A DNA stretch of 64,000 bases. Origin: Guptibacillus hwajinpoensis (lineage in GTDB: Bacteria; Bacillota; Bacilli; Bacillales; Guptibacillaceae). The notes beneath the pieces were generated by a model that saw nothing but the letters and a program-made list of their open reading frames with translations, had not been told where the DNA came from and did not search any database. This document shows positions 45,120 through 53,217 of the stretch, one piece after another. The first letter of the stretch is position 1, and the number at the start of each line of letters is the position of its first letter. A program made the position numbers and the translations under genes. The DNA is taken from NCBI RefSeq assembly GCF_001039475.1, contig NZ_LELK01000004.1, positions 371,055 through 435,054 on the forward strand, given 5' to 3'.

Positions 45120-45863
45120 CTATGAATCCTCGTTTGTCCAAGATCCTCGACTACTGTCTAATTCTTGTAGGGCTGCTTTTGCACTGTCATCAGTTATGTC
45201 ATCGACTTTTGCTTTGTGCTGGTCAATTATGTTCTGTAAAATGTTATCCAGTTGTTCTGGGGTCAATCCTGGTACATTCTTTACCGCATCATAAGCATTA
45301 ATAGCCGATTGCAACGAAATACAAACTACCTCATTAATCATTGCAGACTTTTTCAGTGTTACTCGTGGAGGGATAAGGCTATGAATGGCATCTCTTAAAT
45401 TGCTTCGATTTTCGGCGCCCATTCCAGCATCAATAAGCATTTCAACAGCCACAACAGCTGCTATGCCTCCCATTACTTTTCCAACATTAAACCATTTTGG
45501 AAGCCCTACCAAACTTGCAAATGCAGCTTCTCCAATTCGTCCTTCAGATAATAAAAAGGATTTTGCAGCTGTTTCCAGAGCTGTTGTCACACCATAGTAA
45601 GTAACGACAGAACCAAGTCCCTCAGCTACAAATGTAATCCATTCTCCATTACCTATGTCAACTTCTTTTACTGGAATAGCAGACTGTCCAATGTTTTGAT
45701 AAGCTTCTTTTATCGCTTCGTTTGCACCTTGTAATAGAAGGTCAATCGTTTGTTTCTTTTCAACTAATTCGTGTGTAATGATAGCGCAATCATTGCCTAA
45801 CTCACTTGCTCGATTACCTCGATTCTTGTTGTCTGGGTACAATAAATCATCAAAGACCCCCAT
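45120..45863 (-). CDS. Toxin-like helical protein with hydrophobic hairpin, paralogue 1
   Basis: 247 residues, AGGAGG upstream. Start MGVFDDLLYPDNKNRGNRAS, hydrophobic middle (about 80-165, including GRIGEAAFASLVGLPKWFNV), C-terminus ELDSSRGSWTNEDS. Shared with paralogue 2: the D-D and P-D-N start, the NRA/HRAxEL..DC block, GxIGxAAFAxLVGLP, LRDxIH and RGSWTxED. First gene of a two-gene operon. Function unknown; membrane insertion is inferred from the hydrophobic core in an otherwise soluble protein. Confidence 0.6.
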   Translation of the reverse strand: MGVFDDLLYPDNKNRGNRASELGNDCAIITHELVEKKQTIDLLLQGANEAIKEAYQNIGQSAIPVKEVDIGNGEWITFVAEGLGSVVTYYGVTTALETAAKSFLLSEGRIGEAAFASLVGLPKWFNVGKVMGGIAAVVAVEMLIDAGMGAENRSNLRDAIHSLIPPRVTLKKSAMINEVVCISLQSAINAYDAVKNVPGLTPEQLDNILQNIIDQHKAKVDDITDDSAKAALQELDSSRGSWTNEDS

Positions 45864-46480
45864 CCCTCATCCTCCTATACTCTTAATATCATAGAATATA
45901 ATACAAACTATCTTATGCTGGTAGTGAGAGTTATAATCCTAATAATTGGAATGTCAGTAATCTAAAAATCGTTAAATGTATTTAGAAGTACTGTGAAATT
46001 TAGGAAGGGGTGTCTTCGTAATAATCTAACAGGGGCTTTTCTGCAATAAAGCAGGAATCACGTGGACGGTTATCGTGAGGCTAACTAGAAATAATAGTAC
46101 CTGCATTCTATAAGAGTGTGTTATTGTGTTCATTTTTATAGAGCAGAAATTGTTCACTTTATTTTAGCGTTTACACATAGCCCTTGCTATGCTTTTATTG
46201 GTGCCTAAATCTATATTAACCTCGAAATTCTAGCAAAGACCGATAATGATTAATGATAAAAAAATTCGATAATATCCCCTTTAGCCTATCACTATGAATG
46301 ACTTCGGTGAGTATAACTAACTAGGAATCTATAAAACTACATATGGAAATTTAAACCATTCATGTAATTAGCACTATTTTTATAAATCCAACATATACCA
46401 TTTGTTGGATTTATAAACAATATTATCCATGATAATGTTTAGAGGTAACTATACATTCAATCGTTGGGAGCGAAGTATTT
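45864..46480. other. 617-bp gap with one copy of a duplicated segment
   Basis: No gene. Holds the promoter region of the toxin-like pair (TATAATAC-like box on the complementary strand near 45895) and copy 1 of the duplicated segment at 45980-46176. The rest is AT-rich sequence with a GGGAG ribosome site for the next gene. Confidence 0.6.
45980..46176 (+). repeat. Duplicated ~197-bp segment, copy 1
   Basis: Matches 48450-48644 with about a dozen differences. Shared blocks include GTGAAATTTAGGAAGG, TGTCTTCGTAATAA, TTTTCTGCAATAA, GTACCTGCATTCTATAAGAG and TTCACTTTATTTTAGCGTTT. The central part contains a fragment of the GAATCACG...GGTT element end. Confidence 0.85.
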
Positions 46481-47149
46481 ATGAACCTAAATTTAATGGT
46501 AAATGAATTAACCTACGGAAATAGAAATGTTAATGAGGAAGATATGCTGTATTTGATGGAGTTAATAGAAAAAGTTGAAGATAGTGAATTAAATGAAGAT
46601 AATATACGGGCATTGCATGTTCTTGATGAGTATCTGATGATTCAAAAATTAAAAGGAAATACTTTAATAAGCGATGAAACAATAAAAAAGATTAACATCA
46701 TTACTAGAGATTATTCTACTAAAGCAGCTAAAAAGAGACACGAGGAATATATGGAGAAGTTGAGTAAAACATATTACATTACTGATTATGAAAAGATAGG
46801 GCTCACTTTCCAATCATCTGATAAGTGGGATTACGTTAGGCTATCTGATAATTCTAAGGGCACACCAGTGAAATTCGAACAAGCTGAAGGGGGGTTGTTA
46901 ATAAAAATGACTAAGTGTAACTATCCTGGGTATGATTACCTTACTAAGTCCTCTAAGAATTGGGTGTATCTCGACAAACGTGAAAATGCAACACCTTGGA
47001 TACTTAATATAGATACATTGCAACATATTTACACCGAGGGTGGAGGAGAGCACAATTTTAATATGTACTTTAAATTCTTTAATCAAGGTGGTCATCAGTG
47101 GTTGGGTATAGACCGTGAACGCAATAGTTTTGACGTTGTTCCTTCATGA
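46481..47149 (+). CDS. Hypothetical 222-residue protein
   Basis: Soluble, no signal peptide. A helical acidic N-half (YLMELIEKVEDSELNEDNIR) and an aromatic, beta-rich C-half (SDKWDYVRLSDNSKGTPVKF, then FFNQGGHQWLGIDRERNSF). I do not recognise a family. AT-rich codon use, flanked by copies of the 197-bp segment, so probably acquired. GGGAG lies upstream of the ATG. Confidence 0.55.
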   Translation: MNLNLMVNELTYGNRNVNEEDMLYLMELIEKVEDSELNEDNIRALHVLDEYLMIQKLKGNTLISDETIKKINIITRDYSTKAAKKRHEEYMEKLSKTYYITDYEKIGLTFQSSDKWDYVRLSDNSKGTPVKFEQAEGGLLIKMTKCNYPGYDYLTKSSKNWVYLDKRENATPWILNIDTLQHIYTEGGGEHNFNMYFKFFNQGGHQWLGIDRERNSFDVVPS

Positions 47150-47519
47150 TTTTATTAAGTTAGCAATGTCGTTGGTTCAACCACATGTTGTCATTTGTAT
47201 AACAAAAATAAACAATAAAATCATATTAAGATGAAACACGGGGACGTTTCTTGTGATTCATTTCAAAGTACAGACAATTTTCTATAATTAAGATCCAGAA
47301 AAAAACTAGGAGTCTAACCATATAGTGATTAGCCTCCTGGTTTTGTTTTTTGTGAAACCAAGTAAATCAGCAGAACTGTTCGGATGATTCGGTAATAATA
47401 ATAGTGGATCCCCAAAAATACATTACCAAATAAAATAAAAATACCATGTGATCAATTACTCAGGCTTGCACTTCCTTTAACATCTAAAGCACTTATGTTA
47501 CAGAATAGATTGTTTAATA
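47150..47519. other. 370-bp gap containing element D
   Basis: No gene. Mostly the degenerate inverted-repeat element D at 47233-47390; the remainder is AT-rich. Confidence 0.6.
47233..47390 (+). repeat. Inverted-repeat element D (degenerate)
   Basis: Left end GAAACACGGGGACGTTTCTT, internal hairpin ACTAGGAGTCTAA / TTAGCCTCCTGGT, right end ATCAGCAGAACTGTTCGGAT. Same length and order of parts as element B, with more substitutions. Confidence 0.8.
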
Positions 47520-48023
47520 TTAGCTTTCGTTTTTTTTACTGAGAGCATTTTCTACTATCTGTTTAAATAGTAATAGTTTTTTATATTTTTTGCTCAAAGA
47601 TATGTCAATACTATATGAAAGTACCATACTAATTACAACAGCTAATAAGAGACATCCTCCAATTGATACAATCAAATTATAATCTGAAAGCCAAATATCA
47701 ACATACCTATCTGACAAATCATAGGTTCTCTCACTAAGACCAGAAATGTAATTAGCTGAAAATATGAACAAATTAGCAGCAAAAAGTGTTAAAACAGTAA
47801 AGAACATTGTATTAAAATTATTATGTAATGGGGAAGTATGTTTATGCTTTTCAATTTCTACTATCAACATATCTCTGATAAAGACTAAATGTTCTTTTTT
47901 ATGATTTTTACTAATGTTATTAGTTAAAAACAATATGTTTTCAAAATTGGATTTTTTCTGAATAACATCACTTTGATACTTTCTCATGTATTTATAAATA
48001 TCCTTAGATCCTCTTAGTTGCAT
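47520..48023 (-). CDS. Hypothetical two-helix membrane protein
   Basis: 167 residues. A basic polar N-half (about 1-65) precedes two helices, FNTMFFTVLTLFAANLFIFS at about 70-90 and LIVSIGGCLLLAVVISMVLS at about 113-133. The C-tail is basic. No family recognised. GGAAGGAG upstream of the ATG. Confidence 0.5.
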   Translation of the reverse strand: MQLRGSKDIYKYMRKYQSDVIQKKSNFENILFLTNNISKNHKKEHLVFIRDMLIVEIEKHKHTSPLHNNFNTMFFTVLTLFAANLFIFSANYISGLSERTYDLSDRYVDIWLSDYNLIVSIGGCLLLAVVISMVLSYSIDISLSKKYKKLLLFKQIVENALSKKNES

Positions 48024-48286
48024 AACTTCACTCCTTCCATGAAATTATATCGGTAAAAGAATGTAAGATTTAAATAGAATTTCATTGATTCAATTAGAAA
48101 ATGCGTTGATCCACTTCTCTAAGTACTAGATTGTGTCGAACACAGAATCATAGAGACAATTCTCAAGAGTCTATATCGCAATAACAGTTTGAATTAAGCG
48201 ATGAGCTAGACCATGTATTGCCATATTATTAATAAACTTAGAGAATGATTTTGATTCACCTTTGCCTTGTAAGGACCAACCACAGG

Positions 48287-48441
48287 GAATCAGACGGTTC
48301 TCGTGATTCATTTTCAGAGTTTAAACAGGTTTAAATATGAGTCAAAGAAAAAAACAGGAGGCTAATCTTTCTATTGATTAGTCCACCTGGTTTTTCTTTT
48401 TTGTGCAAGCAAGTGGATCAGTAGAACCGTCCCGCTGATTC
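48287..48441 (+). repeat. Inverted-repeat element E
   Basis: Left end GAATCAGACGGTTCTCGTGA, internal hairpin ACAGGAGGCTAATC / GATTAGTCCACCTGG, right end ATCAGTAGAACCGTCCCGCT. Nine bases later the duplicated segment copy 2 begins. Confidence 0.85.
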
Positions 48442-48449
48442 GCTTATGC

Positions 48450-48644
48450 ATTTAGTAGTACCGTGAAATTTAGGAAGGAGTGTCTTCGTAATAAACTAAC
48501 AGGGGATTTTCTGCAATAATGCAGGAATCACGAGAACGGTTCTCGTGAGGCTATCTAGGAATAATAGTACCTGCATTCTATAAGAGTGTGATTGTGTTCA
48601 TTTTTATAGAGGAGAAAGTGTTCACTTTATTTTAGCGTTTACAC
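48450..48644 (+). repeat. Duplicated ~195-bp segment, copy 2
   Basis: Direct repeat of 45980-46176, same orientation. Its centre reads GAATCACGAGAACGGTTCTC, closer to an intact palindrome than copy 1. The two copies bracket the orphan genes at 46481 and 47520. Confidence 0.85.
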
Positions 48645-48752
48645 CTGTTTAAAATGGCTCATTTCAACACATCCTTTATTGTTCCAAGATAGGTATATCT
48701 GGGGTTGTTTAAGAAATAATTCTCTGGGTTTCCCTTGGATTCGAATAACGGG

Positions 48753-48820
48753 GAATCACGGGGATGGTTCTCGTGAATCATTTCTAAGTATAACCAGGTG
48801 GGACAGGTTACCTGTCCCAC
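48753..48820 (+). repeat. Half-element F with attached GTGGGACAGGT palindrome
   Basis: Starts as a left end (GAATCACGGGGATGGTTCTC), reaches TTTCTAAGTATAACCAGG, then changes to a perfect 11-bp inverted repeat GTGGGACAGGT / ACCTGTCCCAC at 48798-48820. A chimera of two palindromic repeat types. Confidence 0.8.
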
Positions 48821-49380
48821 AGGGAATCGCTGTTTTAGTATCAATACAATACAGTAATGCTTCAGTAATTGTAGAAAATTTATGATTATGTCTGCTGTGT
48901 TTTAATATTAGATATTTGCTGGTGCTGGGAGTAGGTACCTCTTCCACTGTTCCTTTATAGCTGGGTTTAGAAAACCCAAAAGTCTATGCTGTAATTTAGT
49001 CTCCCTTTGCTAGCTGGAAGTTATTTCAGACATTCATTATGTGATTTAATTTATCGACAAAGATGAGATGCCACTTAAGGAGTTTGAACCTACGTCATTC
49101 GAATGTCTGTATTGTGATTTCTGTAATACATGTTCTCCCATTGAAAATACGTATACATTTGCGGGTATTATCTGATGAATATATTAGTGAGCTGCTCCTC
49201 TTCGACAGGGTGGCTCTTTTTTTAAATCAAATGATTAATAGGAAAATTCCGTCTGTTTGATTTTCCCCCTAAAAATTTCACTTAGTTACCATAAATGGAA
49301 ACATATTACCAGGCTCTTTTTTACAAAAAATCTCCTTTAATATTTGGGAAGTTCAAAAAACACTCAGGGGGATGACACAA

Positions 49381-50097
49381 ATGAAAAAGTTTTTAGTAGC
49401 TTTAATGGCAGTATTAATGATCATGCCATCATTCGCGAGTAACAATGCACAAGCAGCAAACTCGAATGGTATTGATCAGCATCAGATTACTGAATATACA
49501 TATGAAGACATCAAGGAATTAAAGCCTTATGTATCTGTTAAGAATGGCAAGTTCAAATTTGATTCAAGCCAAGCTAAAAAAGACGGTTTTGATAAAGAAT
49601 TAGTTAAAATGCAAAAAGAACACCTTTCTGGTATGAACAAAGAGATTAAAAATGGTAAGCTAAAGGCTCAAAACAATCTTGAGATTGTTACAGTAGATTC
49701 TGATTCTAAAGTCGAAGTTGAACAGGCTAATCCTGATCTGCCTGTAATCGAACCTAATTCGCCAGATGATAATGTTGTTGCATCTGCTGTGCCATATGCA
49801 AAAGCTAGTAGTTGTCTTGGCAAGAATACTTCTGTAAAATACCACTGGTGGGGTTATTCACGATACATGGATAGCTGTAGAGCAGAGAAGTTTGCGTACG
49901 ATATGGCAGTTGTTGGTGCTGGAGCAGGTGGAGCAGGAACTGCCGCAGCTCTTTGGTTCCCTCCAGCAGGAGTTGCTGCCGGTGTCATGGGTATGCATGC
50001 TACAATAATGTCAGTTCGTGCTTCTGCAAACAATCACGGTTATGGAATTATCGTAGAGATCACTTATGCTCAATTCTTCAATATTGATCCTCAATAA
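49381..50097 (+). CDS. Secreted protein with hydrophobic C-terminal domain, possible antimicrobial
   Basis: 238 residues from the ATG at 49381 (GGGGG ten bases upstream). Signal peptide MKKFLVALMAVLMIMPSFA with cleavage near ASNNAQA. A charged pro-like region (about 30-130) is followed by a compact end domain (about 140-238): two cysteines (SSCLG and MDSCRA), KYHWWGYSRYMD, then glycine/alanine-rich helices GAGAGGAGTAAALWFPPAG and VAAGVMGMHATIMSV. The pro-region plus membrane-active end looks like a secreted toxin or bacteriocin-like protein. A 59-residue two-helix protein follows 18 bp later and could give immunity. No family name is claimed. Confidence 0.6.
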   Translation: MKKFLVALMAVLMIMPSFASNNAQAANSNGIDQHQITEYTYEDIKELKPYVSVKNGKFKFDSSQAKKDGFDKELVKMQKEHLSGMNKEIKNGKLKAQNNLEIVTVDSDSKVEVEQANPDLPVIEPNSPDDNVVASAVPYAKASSCLGKNTSVKYHWWGYSRYMDSCRAEKFAYDMAVVGAGAGGAGTAAALWFPPAGVAAGVMGMHATIMSVRASANNHGYGIIVEITYAQFFNIDPQ

Positions 50098-50115
50098 AAG
50101 AAAGGCGGTGGGATT

Positions 50116-50295
50116 GTGGATATAACAGTTCTATATTTACTATTTTCAATATCGAGTATGATTATTGTGTTAATACTTTTTCTTTCATCCAGGAAAAGAA
50201 AACAACAAAACAAGAAGGTCCCAGTCAAACAACTTCTTATATCTCTTGTATTGGGGATAGTTATAATGAATATTGTAGTCCTCAATCTCATGTAG
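50116..50295 (+). CDS. 59-residue two-helix membrane protein, possible immunity partner
   Basis: GTG at 50116 with AAAGGCGGTGGG upstream. Two helices (ITVLYLLFSISSMIIVLILF and LLISLVLGIVIMNIVVLNL) flank a strongly basic loop (SRKRKQQNKK). Size, topology and position straight after a secreted membrane-active-looking protein fit a self-immunity protein; that is inference. A terminator follows. Confidence 0.5.
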   Translation: MDITVLYLLFSISSMIIVLILFLSSRKRKQQNKKVPVKQLLISLVLGIVIMNIVVLNLM

Positions 50296-50301
50296 CTTTT
50301 C

Positions 50302-50335
50302 AAGGTCGTATCGAATTTGATACGATCTTTTTTTG
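50302..50335 (+). terminator. Terminator of the secreted-protein operon
   Basis: Stem GTCGTATC / GATACGATC with loop GAATTT, followed by seven T. Confidence 0.8.
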
Positions 50336-50337
50336 TT

Positions 50338-50819
50338 TTGAATCACGAGAACCTTCTCTGTTGATTTCAAATTAAATACCACAATACCTAAGAAGTTAGC
50401 ATTAATGCAATAACTAGTGCTATGACCAAAGCAAAATAAAATACAATATCCCATATCCTTCTTTTTTTGTAAAAGTAAAAATAGCTGATTAATAAATATA
50501 TTGAATAACCTAAAATCACGGGGACGGTTCTCATGATTCATTTCAGAGTTTAAACAAATATGAGTCAACAAAAACCAGGAGGCTAATCATTTTAATGAAT
50601 AGCTCCCCTGGTTTATTTATGTTGTTTACCCGTGTTAATCAGTAGAACCGTCCCGGTGATTCCCCGATTGAATCGACAACATCCTCCCCATGATTCAATG
50701 AATTGGGAATCATCTTAGCATAGAAGGACATCACTAATGATGGTAAAATAATTGATGTTATTTGTGAGGCTTTAGAATTTGTGAAACAATAATTTAGGAC
50801 TATATAAAGAGAGGGAAAC
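50338..50819. other. Gap with element fragments and element G
   Basis: No gene on the plus strand. A short fragment AATCACGAGAACCTTCT lies at 50341, the complete element G at 50513-50662. A 61-residue frame on the minus strand near 50340-50500 has hydrophobic stretches but no convincing ribosome site. Confidence 0.5.
50513..50662 (+). repeat. Inverted-repeat element G
   Basis: Left end AATCACGGGGACGGTTCTCA, internal hairpin ACCAGGAGGCTAATCAT / GAATAGCTCCCCTGGT, right end ATCAGTAGAACCGTCCCGGT. Confidence 0.88.
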
Positions 50820-51200
50820 ATGGATATTTTATTCTTTATAACGTTAATCATTTCGTTTTTTGCACTCCTAATAGGAATGATTAATCCACGACTAGTTTTA
50901 CCTTGGATAACGAAAAAAATGAGATCAAGATTACTAGTTTTCAAAACGTACAGCGCTACTTTGATTATATCGATTTGTCTTGGTGCATTCATTCTTAATC
51001 CCGAGTTAAGCTTCCCTGATAAGTTTTCTGGAGCACTTCTCTTTATGGGATGGTTCTGTTGCGCAATGGCTATATTAGCGCTTTTTAACCCGTTAATCCC
51101 TATTAACTTTTCTAAAGATGAGCCAACAAGAAAGAGAGTGTTCCTAATTTATTTAGGAGCAATGGTAGTAGCGATCATGATTGGTAGTTTGTTTTTGTAA
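50820..51200 (+). CDS. Hypothetical four-helix membrane protein
   Basis: 126 residues with helices at about 3-22, 42-60, 72-90 and 107-125 (MDILFFITLIISFFALLIG at the start, VFLIYLGAMVVAIMIGSLFL at the end) and a short polar loop FSKDEPTRKR. GAGAGGG precedes the ATG. No family recognised. Confidence 0.55.
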   Translation: MDILFFITLIISFFALLIGMINPRLVLPWITKKMRSRLLVFKTYSATLIISICLGAFILNPELSFPDKFSGALLFMGWFCCAMAILALFNPLIPINFSKDEPTRKRVFLIYLGAMVVAIMIGSLFL

Positions 51201-51641
51201 GGGGGTAACCTTACTGGAATGAATAATAATGGTTGAGATAGTCATCTTTATTTATACCGTCTCAGTTTAATTGCTCAACTTCATTGTGCGGTTATTAAAG
51301 GAGTCTTATGATAGATTGTGTGGCAGTTAGATCGGGAGTTTCCAGGGAATCACGGGGACGGTTCTCATGATTCACTTCTAAGTATAATATTACTTCAAGA
51401 AACACCAGATGAGTTAACTAATTCACTACACATTTCACAAGGTTTATTGACTTATTTCTATTTTATTAGCTAAGAATCAGCAGAACTGTTCCGATGATTG
51501 GAACATAGGCTATTATGTTGGAAGCTGTTCCTTCACAAAGTGTGACTAGTAGAACTTTGGTTAGAGATATAAGGATCGTAGAGTTTGGGATGACATATAA
51601 TCAAGGAATAATTTTATTTTCAATAGAGGAGAGGCGATCTA
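51201..51641. other. 441-bp gap containing element I
   Basis: No gene. Element I occupies 51347-51500; a weak inverted repeat AGATAGTC-like sequence precedes it and a GGAGAGG ribosome site ends the region. Confidence 0.55.
51347..51500 (+). repeat. Inverted-repeat element I (centre diverged)
   Basis: Left end GAATCACGGGGACGGTTCTC, right end ATCAGCAGAACTGTTCCGAT, same length as other copies, but the central GGAGGCTAATC hairpin is not preserved. Confidence 0.75.
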
Positions 51642-52433
51642 ATGAGTGGTGAAGATAAATATAATACTAGTAGTGTATCTAGCTATATTAAGAAATTCAC
51701 AAGTTTGATGATCCCCATAATATCCGTGGGAATCTTTTTCACAGCCTATTATTATAAATATGGATTTTTTTCCTACTATAAAATACCTGCTATGTATATG
51801 AACCTTAATGTTACTTACTTAGCAATCAAGCTACCACTAATATTAATAGTTTTAGCTTTTATCTACATTGCTGTTGTGATCATTGATAGTGCAGCAAAGC
51901 ATAATTTTACTAAATTTATGCCCTATAATACTTATGTGATAGAACAAGAAGAAGCTCAGAAAGAAGTGAAAGGTAAATATAATTGGTATAAGGATTATAT
52001 AAAGGAGAATAGAACTGAAATTAGTTGTCCAGGAATTTTGGCACTATTATATATAATAGTAGGTGGAATATATATTTATCTTGATAATTATTATAATATT
52101 TTGGTTTGCCTAATAGTAATGACATTTATTACTACAGGTCTTCTATTATATATTTCGTTAGGATTGAGACTTTACTTAATTAGTATTATCATAATTTTCT
52201 CAGGAATGAGTTTTGCAGCCTATAATTATGGATATCTTGAGGCTATGTCAAAAGAAACATATGAATCAACGGATGAGAATAATGTCATTATTGATTACTT
52301 TGAAGATACTTATATAATCGCAAAGAGAGATGGAAATAAGATAACACCAAAATATACTATTAAAGCCATCATAAATGATTCAATAAACATACAAAAAGAT
52401 GAAATAGGACCATTATACATAAAAGAAGATTAA
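51642..52433 (+). CDS. Hypothetical membrane protein with five helices
   Basis: 263 residues. Helices at about 20-38, 58-80, 125-142, 147-168 and 172-190; the last ~60 residues are polar (VIIDYFEDTYIIAKRDGNKI). AGGAGAGG precedes the ATG. Not recognised. Its stop is one base from element H. Confidence 0.55.
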   Translation: MSGEDKYNTSSVSSYIKKFTSLMIPIISVGIFFTAYYYKYGFFSYYKIPAMYMNLNVTYLAIKLPLILIVLAFIYIAVVIIDSAAKHNFTKFMPYNTYVIEQEEAQKEVKGKYNWYKDYIKENRTEISCPGILALLYIIVGGIYIYLDNYYNILVCLIVMTFITTGLLLYISLGLRLYLISIIIIFSGMSFAAYNYGYLEAMSKETYESTDENNVIIDYFEDTYIIAKRDGNKITPKYTIKAIINDSINIQKDEIGPLYIKED

Positions 52434-52434
52434 G

Positions 52435-52586
52435 GGATCACGGGTACGGTTCTTGTGATTCATTCCCACATTTAATTAAATCTCTTTAATCTCAAAGAAA
52501 AACCAGGTGAACTAATCTACTGATTAGTTCACCTGGTTTTTTGAATTTTATGTACTAATGAATCAGTAGAACCGTCCCGCTGATTC
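52435..52586 (+). repeat. Inverted-repeat element H
   Basis: Left end GGATCACGGGTACGGTTCTT, internal hairpin ACCAGGTGAACTAATC / GATTAGTTCACCTGGT followed by TTTTTT, right end ATCAGTAGAACCGTCCCGCT. It could also end transcription of the two flanking convergent genes. Confidence 0.85.
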
Positions 52587-52590
52587 ATAA

Positions 52591-53217
52591 TTAACTTTTG
52601 GAATAGAAAGGGTCGATAATTCCTCTTTTTATTCCCTCCACCACAGCACCAACTCGTGAAAAACAATTGAGTTTTTGTATGATTGTTGAAACGTGATGTT
52701 CTACAGTACGCTTACTCATCCCTAGAGACAAAGAAATATCTAAATTAGTCATATCTTTAGCAATGTTGTGTAATACCTTTGTTTCTGTTTCTGTTAAGCG
52801 ATTCTCTGAATAAGTTGGGTCTGTTAAGGAGATCGATATTGCTGTTTTTCCATCGTTTACTTTTCGAATAGCATCTGCTAATTTATTTATCGAGTTTTCT
52901 TTGGCTATAAAGCCTTTAGCTCCAGCCTTGAAAGCCGAACGTACATATTCTTCAAAGTTATAACCAGAAAGAATAATTACTTTGGTATTAGGGAATTCAT
53001 GAGTAATTTGCTTTGTAAGTTCAATGCCGTTGTAATCGTTCATTCTTATATCCATGACCAAGACGTCAACTTCTTTTCTTAATAGTATGTCATACAACTT
53101 TTCAGGATTATCAACTGCATCCATTACTTTAATATCCTGCTCGTTCTCCAAAGACTTTAAAATACCGGATATAACCATATGGTGATCATCAACTAATACG
53201 GTATTTATTTTCCTCAT
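52591..53217 (-). CDS. NarL/ComA-type response regulator
   Basis: 208 residues from the ATG at 53217 (GAGGGGG nine bases upstream). Receiver domain: VLVDDHHMVISG supplies the acid pocket (Asp10/Asp11), VLVMDIRMND the phosphate-accepting Asp56, VIILSGY the switch Thr/Ser position and FIAKE the lysine. The LuxR-type helix-turn-helix is LTETETKVLHNIAKDMTNLD with LGMSKRTVEHHVSTIIQKL. It overlaps the kinase gene by 29 bp. Likely target: the lanA promoter, which carries TTGCGG half-sites like those of ComA. Confidence 0.93.
   Translation of the reverse strand: MRKINTVLVDDHHMVISGILKSLENEQDIKVMDAVDNPEKLYDILLRKEVDVLVMDIRMNDYNGIELTKQITHEFPNTKVIILSGYNFEEYVRSAFKAGAKGFIAKENSINKLADAIRKVNDGKTAISISLTDPTYSENRLTETETKVLHNIAKDMTNLDISLSLGMSKRTVEHHVSTIIQKLNCFSRVGAVVEGIKRGIIDPFYSKS

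Larger units (their letters stand above)
48024..49380. other. 1.35-kb gene-free, repeat-rich stretch
   Basis: Contains a degenerate element start near 48142, element E (48287-48441), copy 2 of the duplicated segment (48450-48644) and half-element F (48753-48820). From about 48890 to 49370 there is only non-repeated AT-rich DNA with short open frames that lack ribosome sites. Confidence 0.65.

Noticed and set aside
45061-45597. Plus-strand frames of 67-77 codons over the toxin-like pair
   Set aside because: Antisense shadows of two paralogous genes with good ribosome sites.
49068-49175. 35-residue cysteine-rich frame (contains CLYCDFCNTC)
   Set aside because: Tempting as a small peptide, but there is no ribosome site, no neighbouring processing genes and it lies in decayed sequence.
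50338-50571. Minus-strand frame of up to 128 codons over 50185-50571
   Set aside because: It crosses the coding end of the two-helix protein, a terminator and element sequence; no ribosome site supports it.
43025-52586. Repeats considered as a CRISPR array
   Set aside because: Copies are kilobases apart, ~155 bp long with inverted ends; there are no short regular spacers and no cas genes.
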